Of a DNA stretch of 59,126 nucleotides, positions 10,331-18,297 are shown in pieces. The notes beneath the pieces are model-generated. The model saw only the letters and a list, made by a program, of their open reading frames with translations, was not told the origin of the DNA and did no database searches. The stretch is from Acidiferrobacterales bacterium. Lineage in GTDB: Bacteria > Pseudomonadota > Gammaproteobacteria > Acidiferrobacterales > JAJDNE01. The stretch spans positions 1 through 59,126 of the forward strand of contig JAJDNE010000072.1 in NCBI GenBank assembly GCA_022340825.1. The letters are read 5' to 3'. Numbering within the stretch: the first letter of the stretch is position 1; each line of letters begins with the position of its first letter. The position numbers and the translations under genes were made by a program.

Positions 10331-11899
10331 ATGGACCCGCATTCACAACGAATCCTGATTCTCGACTTCGGGTCGCAGTACACACAGCTGATCGCACGTC
10401 GCGTGCGCGAGGCCGGTGTCTACAGCGAACTGCATGCGTACGACATGGATGCCGAGGCAATTCGGGCATTCGCCCCTCGCGGCATCATCCTCTCCGGTGG
10501 TCCGGAATCCGTTACCGAGCACGAGACGCCTCGCGCGCCGGATATTGTTTTTGAGCTAGGTGTACCGGTACTCGGTATCTGTTACGGCATGCAGACCATG
10601 GCGGCGCAGCTCGGTGGCAAGGTCGATATGTCAGCGGCTAGGGAATTCGGTTACGCTGAAGTGCAAACAACTGAATCCACGTTACTGAATGATATCCATG
10701 ATCGCCTTGACGACAGCGGCGAGACTTTTCTCGATGTCTGGATGAGTCATGGCGACAAGGTAACCGCACTACCCGAGGGATTTGCCTCGATCGCCCACAC
10801 TGATAATGCACCGCTTGCCGGTATCGCCGATGAATCTCGCGGCTTCTACGGCCTGCAGTTCCACCCGGAAGTGACCCATACCAGATTGGGGCAAGACATT
10901 ATTCGTCGATTTGTGCATGACATCTGTGAGTGCCAAAGCCTGTGGACGCCGGGGAATATTATTGACGACCTGGTTCGCAATGTACGCGAGCAGGTTGGCG
11001 AGGATGAAGTGATCCTGGGCCTGTCCGGCGGCGTTGATTCCTCGGTGGTGGCGGCACTGTTGCACCGTGCAATCGGGACACAACTCACGTGTATCTTTGT
11101 TGACAATGGCTTGCTGCGACTGCACGAAGGCGATGAAGTCATGGCTACCTTTGGCGAGCACATGGGTGTGCGCGTTGATCGAGTCGATGCAGAGGATCGC
11201 TTCCTCGACAAGCTTATAGGGGTGAATGATCCCGAAGAGAAACGGAAAATCATCGGCAACATGTTTATCGAGATTTTTGAAGAAGAGGCCGCCAGGTTCA
11301 AGAATGCGCGCTGGTTGGCGCAGGGCACAATCTATCCGGACGTAATCGAATCCGCAGGTACCAAGAGCGGTAAGGCCAAGGTAATCAAGTCGCATCACAA
11401 TGTCGGCGGGTTGCCGGAGGACATGAAGCTTGAACTGGTTGAGCCGCTGCGTGAACTGTTCAAGGATGAGGTGCGAAAAATCGGCGAAGAACTGGGGCTG
11501 CCACACCGGATGATCTATCGCCATCCTTTCCCCGGCCCCGGCCTGGGTGTACGCATCCTCGGCGAGGTGAAGAAGGAATACGCCGACATCCTGCGCCAGG
11601 CCGATGCAATCTACCTGGAAGAATTGTATCGCCATGATCTCTACGACAAGGTGAGCCAGGCGTTCACGGTATTCCTGCCGGTAAAGTCGGTGGGTGTGGT
11701 CGGCGACAACCGTGCTTACGAATATGTGGTCACCCTGCGCGCGGTCGAGACCATCGATTTTATGACTGCGACCTGGGCGCGCTTGCCATACGACGTGCTC
11801 GATATCATTTCGCGGCGCATCATCAATGAAGTGCGCGGTATCAGTCGCGTTGCCTACGATATCTCGGGCAAACCCCCTGCGACCATCGAGTGGGAATAA
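10331..11899 (+). CDS. guaA: GMP synthase (glutamine-hydrolysing)
   Basis: 522 aa (E. coli 525). Converts XMP to GMP using ATP and glutamine. The N-terminal class I amidotransferase domain has the nucleophile elbow GICYGMQ and a downstream FHPEV His/Glu pair. The ATP-pyrophosphatase domain starts with the PP-loop [11 protein letters not shown] at about residue 230, and the C-terminal dimerisation domain ends in KPPATIEWE, the usual GuaA terminus. It is cotranscribed with guaB, 15 bp upstream. Confidence 0.97.
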   Translation: MDPHSQRILILDFGSQYTQLIARRVREAGVYSELHAYDMDAEAIRAFAPRGIILSGGPESVTEHETPRAPDIVFELGVPVLGICYGMQTMAAQLGGKVDMSAAREFGYAEVQTTESTLLNDIHDRLDDSGETFLDVWMSHGDKVTALPEGFASIAHTDNAPLAGIADESRGFYGLQFHPEVTHTRLGQDIIRRFVHDICECQSLWTPGNIIDDLVRNVREQVGEDEVILGLSGGVDSSVVAALLHRAIGTQLTCIFVDNGLLRLHEGDEVMATFGEHMGVRVDRVDAEDRFLDKLIGVNDPEEKRKIIGNMFIEIFEEEAARFKNARWLAQGTIYPDVIESAGTKSGKAKVIKSHHNVGGLPEDMKLELVEPLRELFKDEVRKIGEELGLPHRMIYRHPFPGPGLGVRILGEVKKEYADILRQADAIYLEELYRHDLYDKVSQAFTVFLPVKSVGVVGDNRAYEYVVTLRAVETIDFMTATWARLPYDVLDIISRRIINEVRGISRVAYDISGKPPATIEWE

Positions 11900-11941
11900 C
11901 CGGCCTGCTATTTAGGCAGCAACCCTGAACGCGTATTGTCC

Positions 11942-12412
11942 ATGAATAACGTATCAGATGTTTCCCGCGACCAGCGCTGGATGCGCCACGCGCTGTCTTT
12001 GGCGGAACGCGCAAGGAAAGAGGGCGAGGTACCGGTTGGCGCTGTACTTGTGAATGAAGACGAAATGGTGGCTGAGGGCTGGAACCAGCCGATTTCGCAT
12101 CATGATCCGACTGCTCATGCCGAGATTGTTGCATTACGGGCCGCTACATTGCGTCTCGGCAATTATCGTTTGCCACCCGGTATCAGCTTATATGTGACCC
12201 TTGAGCCTTGCCCCATGTGTGCCGGCGCCCTGGTGCATGCACGGTTATCCCGGGTTGTGTTCGGTGCTCCTGATCCCCGTACCGGTGCCGGTGGCTCTGT
12301 GTTCAATCTGCTCGATTGCGACAAACTCAATCACCGGGCGGAAGTTGTCAGCGGTGTGCTGGAAGCGGAATGCGCTGAAGTGCTTAAAGGGTTCTTCAAG
12401 GCCAGGCGCTAA
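11942..12412 (+). CDS. tadA: tRNA-specific adenosine deaminase TadA
   Basis: 156 aa from ATG 11942; an in-frame TTG at 11936 is a less likely alternative. Deaminates A34 to inosine in tRNA-Arg(ACG). The zinc/catalytic motifs are HAE (in TAHAEIVALRAA) and PCPMC, followed by the conserved ARLSRVVFGAPDPRTGAGGS stretch. It follows guaA by 42 bp on the same strand and probably extends that transcription unit. It ends 1 bp from the convergent mltF stop, with no obvious terminator between. Confidence 0.94.
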   Translation: MNNVSDVSRDQRWMRHALSLAERARKEGEVPVGAVLVNEDEMVAEGWNQPISHHDPTAHAEIVALRAATLRLGNYRLPPGISLYVTLEPCPMCAGALVHARLSRVVFGAPDPRTGAGGSVFNLLDCDKLNHRAEVVSGVLEAECAEVLKGFFKARR

Positions 12413-12413
12413 G

Positions 12414-13796
12414 CTAGATCGCCGGCGCTGTCAGACCGATTGCCTCGTTTCTTATTTTTTCCTGCACCTTTTGATCCAGTTTTACCAACACGTCATAGTA
12501 GCGGCGTATACGACTGACATAGTTGACCGGTTCATTTCCGCGCGCGTAACCATATTTCAGGTTTTTGTATACCGCCGGGCTGGCCAGTAGTGGCAGATTT
12601 GCTTTCACATCATTCCACTTGTCGGGATCGCCGTTGCGCCGACGTGTGATCTCTCGTGCGTCCATCAGATGAAAATAGCCGACGTTGTAAGCCGCAAGTG
12701 CCATCCAGGTGCGATCTGGCTCTGTTGTTGATTCGGGAATACGATCAATCATCTGCCGTATATAAAGCGCACCACCATCGACGCTCTGCTTCGGATCCAG
12801 ACGGTCGGTAACTCCCAGGTGTTCTGCCGTCGCCTCGGTCAGCATCATTAGCCCGCGCACGCCGGTGGGCGAAGTAGCGCGAGGATTCCAGTAAGACTCC
12901 TGGTAGGCGATGGCGGCAAGCAGGCGCCAGTCAATACCATATTTCTGGCCGGCTTCTTCAAACAGGTGACGATGGCTGGGAAGAACATTCTGTATGCGCA
13001 ACTGATACAACGTCATATTAAAGTAATCGCTGTCGGTCGCACCGTAGTAACGCTCCAGTAGCACCTTGATCTCCCCGGTATGTTTCAGATGCTTCTGGAA
13101 ATTCACTGCCTCGTTGAACAGGCTGTCATCCTGGTCTTTCCGGAATGCCCAGGCCAGTGGTTCCTTCCGTTGAATGTCAAAAGCGACTCGAAGATCAGGA
13201 AACAACGGCCGGTTAGTCGCGACAATATTGGAATCAGCAATGGTGAATGTCAGTGTTCCTTCGGCAACACGCTGAATCAACTCTTCGGTGTCCAGCTCCC
13301 GACTTTCATTCCATTCCAGGTTCTTATATCGCTTTTTTAGCTCCGTCAGGCGTTGTGCATAGGTAGTGCCAGCCGTAACCATGATGTCCTCTCCGACAAT
13401 ATCTGCGACAGATTTCGGCTTTGTCGTTCCCTGTCGGTAGACCAGTTGCTGGTTGATCCGCTGGTAGGGCGGGGCGAACTGTATGACTTCACTTCGATCG
13501 CGGGTGACGGTCAGTCCTGCCGCCGCCATATCGGCCTTACCCTCCTGCAGCATCAGCAGAATATCCTCGAAGTGTTCCGGCACGACCATTTTTAGTTTGA
13601 CCCCAAGGTGTTCAGCGAAGGCGCGGGCCATGTCGTATTCAATGCCGGCGTAACCATCGGCACCCTCATAATAAGTCGTCGGGCTTTTTCGGGTCAGCAC
13701 CACCAGTTCCCCGGCACGCTTGACTGCTTCGAGCTTGGTCAGCCCCGTTTCACTGCATGAAGAAGTAGCCAGACCTGTTACAAAAAACAGTGTCAC
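12414..13796 (-). CDS. mltF: Membrane-bound lytic murein transglycosylase F
   Basis: About 460 aa. The N-terminal half is a periplasmic substrate-binding-like domain (GIEYDMARAFAEHLGVKLK, AAGLTVTRDRS); the C-terminal half is an SLT transglycosylase domain with catalytic Glu in AIAYQESYWNP, then GVRGLMMLT and ALAAYNVGYFH. It cleaves peptidoglycan glycan strands to 1,6-anhydro ends. The start is uncertain: no ATG lies between the SBP domain and the antisense strand of tRNA-Ser. GTG 13796 gives a short hydrophobic signal (MTLFFVTGLATSSC) without the usual basic residues, and the in-frame residues RSHR lie just upstream. TSSC is a weak lipobox. The frame stays open to 14039, but the part beyond about 13860 is the reverse of a tRNA. 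Confidence 0.9.
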   Translation of the reverse strand: MTLFFVTGLATSSCSETGLTKLEAVKRAGELVVLTRKSPTTYYEGADGYAGIEYDMARAFAEHLGVKLKMVVPEHFEDILLMLQEGKADMAAAGLTVTRDRSEVIQFAPPYQRINQQLVYRQGTTKPKSVADIVGEDIMVTAGTTYAQRLTELKKRYKNLEWNESRELDTEELIQRVAEGTLTFTIADSNIVATNRPLFPDLRVAFDIQRKEPLAWAFRKDQDDSLFNEAVNFQKHLKHTGEIKVLLERYYGATDSDYFNMTLYQLRIQNVLPSHRHLFEEAGQKYGIDWRLLAAIAYQESYWNPRATSPTGVRGLMMLTEATAEHLGVTDRLDPKQSVDGGALYIRQMIDRIPESTTEPDRTWMALAAYNVGYFHLMDAREITRRRNGDPDKWNDVKANLPLLASPAVYKNLKYGYARGNEPVNYVSRIRRYYDVLVKLDQKVQEKIRNEAIGLTAPAI

Positions 13797-13864
13797 CAGG
13801 ATTATTCGATGGCTGCGGGTTGACTTGTCGTCGCCACTCGCAGGACGTAAGCTATGCGCCCCTT

Positions 13865-13954
13865 GGAGAGGTGCCGGAGCGGTTGAACGGGACGGATTCG
13901 AAATCCGTTGACCCTTTCGGGGGTCCCAGGGTTCGAATCCCTGCCTCTCCGCCA
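13865..13954 (+). tRNA. tRNA-Ser(CGA)
   Basis: 90 nt with encoded CCA (13952-13954). Acceptor stem GGAGAGG/CCTCTCC (13865-13871 with 13944-13950) and discriminator G. Anticodon stem ACGGA/TCCGT encloses loop TTCGAAA, giving anticodon CGA (13899-13901), which reads UCG. A long variable arm (ACCC-TTTC-GGGGGT region) and the TTCGAAT T-loop are typical of serine tRNA. A TTGACT hexamer at 13820-13825 may belong to its promoter, but no well-spaced -10 was found. Confidence 0.96.
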
Positions 13955-14040
13955 TCTTCACACCGCGTGTTCGTTTCACGACAGCTTGCACTGTGCGAAA
14001 GACTTTTTGCCGGATCAGTTTGCTGGCTGACATTATCATT

Positions 14041-14108
14041 AGAATTTGAATTCTCTGGGTACCTGTACCCTACCTCATATAGAATAGGAAAAAACCGGCC
14101 GTCCGGCC
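14041..14108. promoter_or_regulatory. Three perfect inverted repeats before the cNMP/rhodanese gene
   Basis: Each has two arms around a 2-bp centre: AGAATT-TG-AATTCT (14041-14054), GGGTAC-CT-GTACCC (14057-14070) and GGCCG-TC-CGGCC (14097-14108). The first two are separated by only 2 bp. A -10-like TAGAAT (14080-14085) lies between the second and third, and the second repeat occupies the -35 position. Two-base centres are too tight for good RNA hairpin loops, so dimeric protein-binding sites are the likelier reading. No known consensus (CRP, FNR, Fur) matches. Confidence 0.45.
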
Positions 14109-14128
14109 ATGACAAACATGGACCACTA

Positions 14129-15184
14129 ATGACAATGAGTCACGCGGACCGATTACGCAATCTGATACCGGTAAATTCGCTGGCAGAGGACAATTTTAAC
14201 GAACTCGCTGCATCTGCTTTGGTGCAAGGCGTCCCAGCTGGCACTGTATTATTTAAAGAAGGGGACACCGACCATCAATCTGTATATCTGCTGGAGGGTG
14301 AGGTTCGACTGGCATCCACACACACTGAAATAGTCCGGACCTTGCAGGGTGACAGTGACGATGCACGTTATGCGCTGGCCCAGCTTAAGCCACGGCAAGT
14401 AACTGGCACTGCCACAAAAGACAGTGTGGTCGCACGCGTTGACAGCGATTTGCTGGATCGTCTGCTTACCTGGGACCAGGTCAGCGGCATTGAAGTGGTG
14501 GAAATGGATGGAGACGAAGATACCGACTGGATGCTGACAGTGCTGCGCAGCCCCACGTTCGAAAAACTGCCTGCAGTGAATGCGAACGAGATGTTCTCCC
14601 GCATGGAAACGGTTTCGGTGAAAGCGCATGACGTCGTCGTTCGTCAGGGCGATACCGGCGACTATTATTACCTGATTCGAGAGGGCAAGTGTGCCGTGTC
14701 CCAGAAAGACGCCGCGGGCAAGGTCGGGATTGTGAACCAGCTGGGTCCGGGCGATCAGTTTGGCGAAGAGGCGCTTCTGTCCGATGCACCGCGCAATGCC
14801 ACCATTATGATGACCACGGACGGCGTGTTGATGCGCCTGGCCAAAAAGGATTTTCTTCAGTTATTGAAGGTGCCACTGATCGACTGGATTGAGCAGAAAC
14901 AGGCCGAGGCGATGCTGGCACGGGGAGCCGGGCTACTGGATGTTCGCACCAGCGAGGAATTTGCTCGCGGGGCAATTCGCAGTGCGCGGAATGTGCCGCT
15001 GTATCAGATTCGCAAGGTGGTCCCGGAGCTGGAGCCTGACAAAAAATATGTTGTTTATTGTCAGACCGGCAGCCGCAGTGCAATTGCGACGTTTATGCTG
15101 AACCAGCGTGGCTTTGATACCTACGCCCTGAAAGGGGGGCTCTCAGGGCTGCAAACGGCCTCGGAAGTGGGCGGCAATTCCTGA
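14129..15184 (+). CDS. Double cyclic-nucleotide-binding domain protein with C-terminal rhodanese domain
   Basis: 351 aa from ATG 14129; a second ATG at 14135 is equally possible. The first cNMP-binding-like domain (about residues 15-110) lacks a clear phosphate-binding cassette. The second (about 143-250) has FGEEALLSDAPRNAT (211-225), close to the canonical FGE-ALL-PR-A cassette, including the Arg that contacts the cyclic phosphate. A rhodanese domain (about 258-345) follows with catalytic loop CQTGSRS and Cys311 intact. There is no DNA-binding domain, so it is not a CRP-type regulator; it may couple nucleotide binding to sulfur or redox handling (inference). It lies alone between two tRNA-Ser genes. 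Confidence 0.85.
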   Translation: MTMSHADRLRNLIPVNSLAEDNFNELAASALVQGVPAGTVLFKEGDTDHQSVYLLEGEVRLASTHTEIVRTLQGDSDDARYALAQLKPRQVTGTATKDSVVARVDSDLLDRLLTWDQVSGIEVVEMDGDEDTDWMLTVLRSPTFEKLPAVNANEMFSRMETVSVKAHDVVVRQGDTGDYYYLIREGKCAVSQKDAAGKVGIVNQLGPGDQFGEEALLSDAPRNATIMMTTDGVLMRLAKKDFLQLLKVPLIDWIEQKQAEAMLARGAGLLDVRTSEEFARGAIRSARNVPLYQIRKVVPELEPDKKYVVYCQTGSRSAIATFMLNQRGFDTYALKGGLSGLQTASEVGGNS

Positions 15185-15268
15185 CTGCCATTGCCAGCAG
15201 CGGGGTAGTGGTTTACCCTTCGCGCCCTCCAAAACCGGTCAATTTTCGGTGTTGGATTCAATCAAACA

Positions 15269-15356
15269 GGAGAGGTGGCCGAGCGGTCGAAGGCGCACGC
15301 CTGGAAAGTGTGTATACGGCAACGTATCGAGGGTTCGAATCCCTCCCTCTCCGCCA
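15269..15356 (+). tRNA. tRNA-Ser(GGA)
   Basis: 88 nt with encoded CCA (15354-15356). Acceptor stem GGAGAGG/CCTCTCC, D-arm GGCCGAGCGGTCGAAGGC, anticodon stem CACGC/GTGTG with loop CTGGAAA giving anticodon GGA (15303-15305), which reads UCC and UCU. The long variable arm (GTATACGGCAACGTATC, itself a hairpin) is typical of serine tRNA. Its 3' 27 bases match those of tRNA-Ser(CGA) except for one position. It is followed directly by a strong terminator. Confidence 0.97.
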
Positions 15357-15360
15357 GGCA

Positions 15361-15393
15361 ATAAAACGGGGCTTTCAAGCCCCGTTTTTTATT
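15361..15393 (+). terminator. Rho-independent terminator after tRNA-Ser(GGA)
   Basis: Perfect 12-bp stem: AAAACGGGGCTT (15363-15374) pairs with AAGCCCCGTTTT (15377-15388) across a 2-base centre, and the T-run continues to 15390. It begins 4 nt after the tRNA CCA and separates it from the 4.5S RNA gene. Its A/T symmetry allows action in both directions. Confidence 0.9.
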
Positions 15394-15463
15394 GCCTATT
15401 CTGGGTCGAGGTCGGATTACTACCGGTACAGACGGCCATGCTAGACTCTCGCTTTCGATTTAT

Positions 15464-15576
15464 GGCGGTGAAGGCCGGTCCCCTAGGTGACGACAGGTTG
15501 TGAACCCGGTCAGGTCCGGAAGGAAGCAGCCGCAGCAACCAGTTCGGGTGCTTAGGTCAGGCTGACTGGATCCGCC
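15464..15576 (+). ncRNA. ffs: Signal recognition particle 4.5S RNA
   Basis: The near-invariant SRP RNA apical sequence GGTCAGGTCCGGAAGGAAGC lies at 15509-15528, with the paired GCAGCC and the GGAA tetraloop. The long hairpin closes with GGCGG (15464-15468) against CCGCC (15572-15576). About 113 nt, matching E. coli 4.5S RNA. It binds Ffh and delivers ribosome-nascent chains to the membrane. A -10-like TAGACT at 15442-15447 suggests a start near 15454. Position just before dnaX is common in gammaproteobacteria. Exact ends are inferred from pairing. Confidence 0.93.
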
Positions 15577-15642
15577 ACCCTTACATATGACAAATGATGC
15601 AGTGCCACCCGCGCAAACAAGTCCATCAATGAGCAGGCATAA

Positions 15643-17259
15643 ATGAGTTATCAGGTTCTGGCCCGCAAATGGCGGCCCCACACCTTTGAAGAACTGGTGG
15701 GGCAGCAACACGTGGTCAAGGCGCTGGTTAATGCGCTCGACAACGATCGCCTGCATCATGCCTTTCTTTTTACTGGCACTCGCGGCGTGGGCAAAACCAC
15801 CATTGCCCGTATTCTTGCCAAGTCACTCAATTGCGAAGAGGGTGTCAGTTCGAAACCCTGCGGTAAGTGCCGCTCCTGCATCGAAGTGGATGAAGGACGC
15901 TTTGTTGATTTAATCGAGGTCGATGCCGCGTCTCGCACCAAGGTGGACGAAACCCGCGAACTGCTGGACAACGTGCAATATGCGCCCACGCGAGGCCGCT
16001 ACAAGGTTTACCTGATCGATGAGGTGCACATGTTGTCGGCGCACAGTTTTAACGCGCTGCTCAAAACCCTGGAAGAGCCACCGCCTCATGTAAAGTTCCT
16101 GCTGGCGACCACGGACCCGCAGAAATTGCCGGTGACCGTGCTCTCCCGTTGCCTGCAGTTCAATCTCATGCACCTGCAGCCGGAGTTGATCGAAGCCCAG
16201 TTGAAGAAGATCCTGGAGGCAGAGGGCATCGCGTACGATGAGCCGGCGCTGGCGCTGCTCGCCCGTTCCGCGGAAGGCAGTATGCGAGACGGGTTGAGTC
16301 TAATGGATCAGGCCATTGCCTACGGTGGTGGCGAAGTGCGGGAAGACGCCATCCGTGAAATGTTGGGCACCATCGATCGCGATACTGTCTGGCGCATGCT
16401 CGCAGCGCTGGCGGCAAATGACGCCCAGTCGCTGATGAGAGTGGTTGGTGACGTAGCCGAGCGCGGTATGGATTACCGTTCGGTGCTGGAAGAATTGTTA
16501 ATCGCACTGCATCGCGTTGCGATGGCGCAAGTTGATGTTGCATTGGTGGTTTCGTTGGCTGCAGACGAGAAGTCACACATTGAGTCGGCCGCAGCAAAGA
16601 TTTCACCTGAAGATGCGCAACTTTTCTATCAAATTGGTATCACCGGGAGACGGGATCTGCCATTGGCGCCCAATCCGCGCAGTGGTCTGGAAATGGTGCT
16701 GCTGCGCATGCTCGCATTCCGCCCGGCCTCGACCGACGCAGTCGGCACGCCGCCCGCTGCGGCTCCCGTGAAAAAGAACACCGAATCATCAAAGCCACCG
16801 GCCAGTAAAAAAACGGCAGCCACGAAGTCGGTAGCGGCACCGATCGCTCCGACTACCACGACGCCTGCCAGTGAGTGGTCAGAGGTCGTCAAGCAGTTAC
16901 CGCTTTCGGGAATAAACCAGCAACTGGCCAACAACACCGTGCAGGAGTCGTTTGACGGCGCGCAGATGGTGCTGATGCTCGATGAGACTTTTGCCAATTT
17001 GCACAATCGAGAGCGTGAAGCTGCGCTCAAGGCGGCGCTCAATGAATACTATGGAAAAACAATCAGGCTGGAATTGCGCGTTGGCAAGCCAGTAGCAGAA
17101 ACACCAGCCGCGGAACATCGGCGCCAGCTTGACGAAAAACAGCAAGCCGCTGTTGCCGCAATTGAGAACGATCCAAATATCGCGACGATTCAGGAACAGT
17201 TCAACGCCCGGGTGAAACCGGATTCGATTCGTCCCAATGTCGAGACGGGGAGTGACTAG
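15643..17259 (+). CDS. dnaX: DNA polymerase III subunits gamma and tau
   Basis: 538 aa (E. coli tau 643). The AAA+ clamp-loader ATPase region has Walker A GTRGVGKTT (residues 45-53), a four-Cys zinc module (CEEGVSSKPCGKCRSC) and the DEVHML Walker B segment. After about residue 365 comes a low-complexity Ala/Pro/Lys/Thr linker and then a tau-like C-terminal domain. The linker contains an A7 run (16807-16813); ribosomal or transcriptional slippage there would yield a shorter gamma-like product of roughly 400 aa. The stop codon directly abuts the ybaB ATG, and recR follows: the classic ffs-dnaX-ybaB-recR arrangement. Confidence 0.95.
   Translation: MSYQVLARKWRPHTFEELVGQQHVVKALVNALDNDRLHHAFLFTGTRGVGKTTIARILAKSLNCEEGVSSKPCGKCRSCIEVDEGRFVDLIEVDAASRTKVDETRELLDNVQYAPTRGRYKVYLIDEVHMLSAHSFNALLKTLEEPPPHVKFLLATTDPQKLPVTVLSRCLQFNLMHLQPELIEAQLKKILEAEGIAYDEPALALLARSAEGSMRDGLSLMDQAIAYGGGEVREDAIREMLGTIDRDTVWRMLAALAANDAQSLMRVVGDVAERGMDYRSVLEELLIALHRVAMAQVDVALVVSLAADEKSHIESAAAKISPEDAQLFYQIGITGRRDLPLAPNPRSGLEMVLLRMLAFRPASTDAVGTPPAAAPVKKNTESSKPPASKKTAATKSVAAPIAPTTTTPASEWSEVVKQLPLSGINQQLANNTVQESFDGAQMVLMLDETFANLHNREREAALKAALNEYYGKTIRLELRVGKPVAETPAAEHRRQLDEKQQAAVAAIENDPNIATIQEQFNARVKPDSIRPNVETGSD
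16807..16813 (+). other. A7 homopolymer in dnaX, candidate slippage site for a gamma product
   Basis: Seven A residues span codons AGT AAA AAA ACG in the linker of DnaX. A gain of one base leads to a stop after about 20 codons, and a loss to a stop within about 8. It is not the E. coli-type A AAA AAG heptamer, since the base before AAA AAA is T. Transcriptional slippage, known for Thermus dnaX, would be the likelier mechanism. Function is unproven. Confidence 0.3.
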
Positions 17260-17580
17260 ATGAAAGGTGGATTAGGTAACCTCATGAAGCAGGCGCAAGC
17301 CATGCAGGAAAATATGAAAAAGGCCCAGGAGGAGCTGGCCAGTATCGAGGTAACCGGCAATGCAGGGGGTGGAATGGTGACCGTACAGATGACCTGTCGT
17401 CACGACGTGCGCAAAGTCACCATTGATCCGGAGCTGATGAGCGATGACAAGGAAGTGCTGGAAGATCTTCTGGCTGCCGCGGTGAATGACGCGGTGCGAA
17501 AGGTCGAGGAAGAAACCAAGAACAAGATGTCAGGTCTGACCGGCGGCCTGAATATTCCCGGCCTGAACCTGCCGTTCTGA
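17260..17580 (+). CDS. ybaB: YbaB/EbfC family nucleoid-associated protein
   Basis: 106 aa. Starts directly after the dnaX stop with [21 protein letters not shown], the long basic helix typical of the family, followed by the conserved [17 protein letters not shown] strand region and the [14 protein letters not shown] helix. The homodimer binds DNA with little sequence preference and compacts the nucleoid. It sits between dnaX and recR as in most bacteria, and is translated in the same operon (11-bp gap to recR). Confidence 0.96.
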   Translation: MKGGLGNLMKQAQAMQENMKKAQEELASIEVTGNAGGGMVTVQMTCRHDVRKVTIDPELMSDDKEVLEDLLAAAVNDAVRKVEEETKNKMSGLTGGLNIPGLNLPF

Positions 17581-17591
17581 ACAGTATCGCA

Positions 17592-18188
17592 ATGTCAGAT
17601 AGCCCGGCGATCGAAGAGCTAAAGCAGGCACTGCAACGGCTGCCTGGCGTTGGCCCCAAGAGTGCCCAGCGCATGGCGCTGCATTTGCTTGAGCGTGATC
17701 GCAAAGGCGCGGAACGAATTGCTTCTGCGCTTACCGTGGCCCTGGAACGCGTTACCCACTGTCAGCGATGCAATAATCTGACGGAAGAAACGCTTTGCAA
17801 TATTTGCCAGTCCCCCCGACGTGATCGGGCAATGTTGTGTGTTGTCGAATCTCCGGCTGACCTGATATCGCTGGAGCAATCAGGGGCCTATAACGGCACT
17901 TATTTTGTGTTGATGGGTCATCTCTCTCCACTGGATGGCATCGGCCCGGAGGAACTCGGAATCTCCAGGCTGGAGGCATTGCTCGATGAAGGTGAGGTAA
18001 AGGAAGTGGTGTTGGCAACCAACCTCACCGTGGAAGGTGAAGCCACGGCTCATTTTGTCGGTGAGCTTGCGCGCCAGCGAGGCATACGTTCCACTCGCAT
18101 TGCCTACGGGGTACCGGTAGGAGGGGAACTCGAGTATGTCGACGGCGGTACGCTTGCCCGTGCATTTACCGGCCGACGGGATGTATAA
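17592..18188 (+). CDS. recR: Recombination mediator protein RecR
   Basis: 198 aa (E. coli 201). An N-terminal helix-hairpin-helix ([16 protein letters not shown]) is followed by a four-Cys zinc finger ([16 protein letters not shown]), a Toprim domain ([14 protein letters not shown]) and the C-terminal [13 protein letters not shown] segment. With RecF and RecO it loads RecA on single-stranded gaps. It is the last gene of the dnaX-ybaB-recR operon. No clear terminator is seen in the 109 bp before amtB. Confidence 0.97.
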   Translation: MSDSPAIEELKQALQRLPGVGPKSAQRMALHLLERDRKGAERIASALTVALERVTHCQRCNNLTEETLCNICQSPRRDRAMLCVVESPADLISLEQSGAYNGTYFVLMGHLSPLDGIGPEELGISRLEALLDEGEVKEVVLATNLTVEGEATAHFVGELARQRGIRSTRIAYGVPVGGELEYVDGGTLARAFTGRRDV

Positions 18189-18297
18189 ACCGGTGGCAGT
18201 TCACCTGTCGCGTGCTATCCGCTAACATTCGTTTAATCATTCTTTTACAGTTCGTAGACCGACAACAATAAATAGTAGTAGTTAAGGAGAATTCCCG

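Noticed and set aside
10769..11635. 288-codon open frame antisense to guaA
   Set aside because: Shadow of the guaA coding strand, no domain recognised.
13790..14128. Open frames extending the cNMP/rhodanese gene and mltF through the tRNA-Ser region on both strands
   Set aside because: Both run through tRNA-Ser(CGA); the peptide from the reverse strand is the familiar artefact of translating a tRNA-Ser complement. Homology begins only after these parts.
18189..18297. Sigma-54/NtrC promoter ahead of amtB
   Set aside because: A TGGCAG is present but no properly spaced TTGC element follows, and no NtrC site was recognised.
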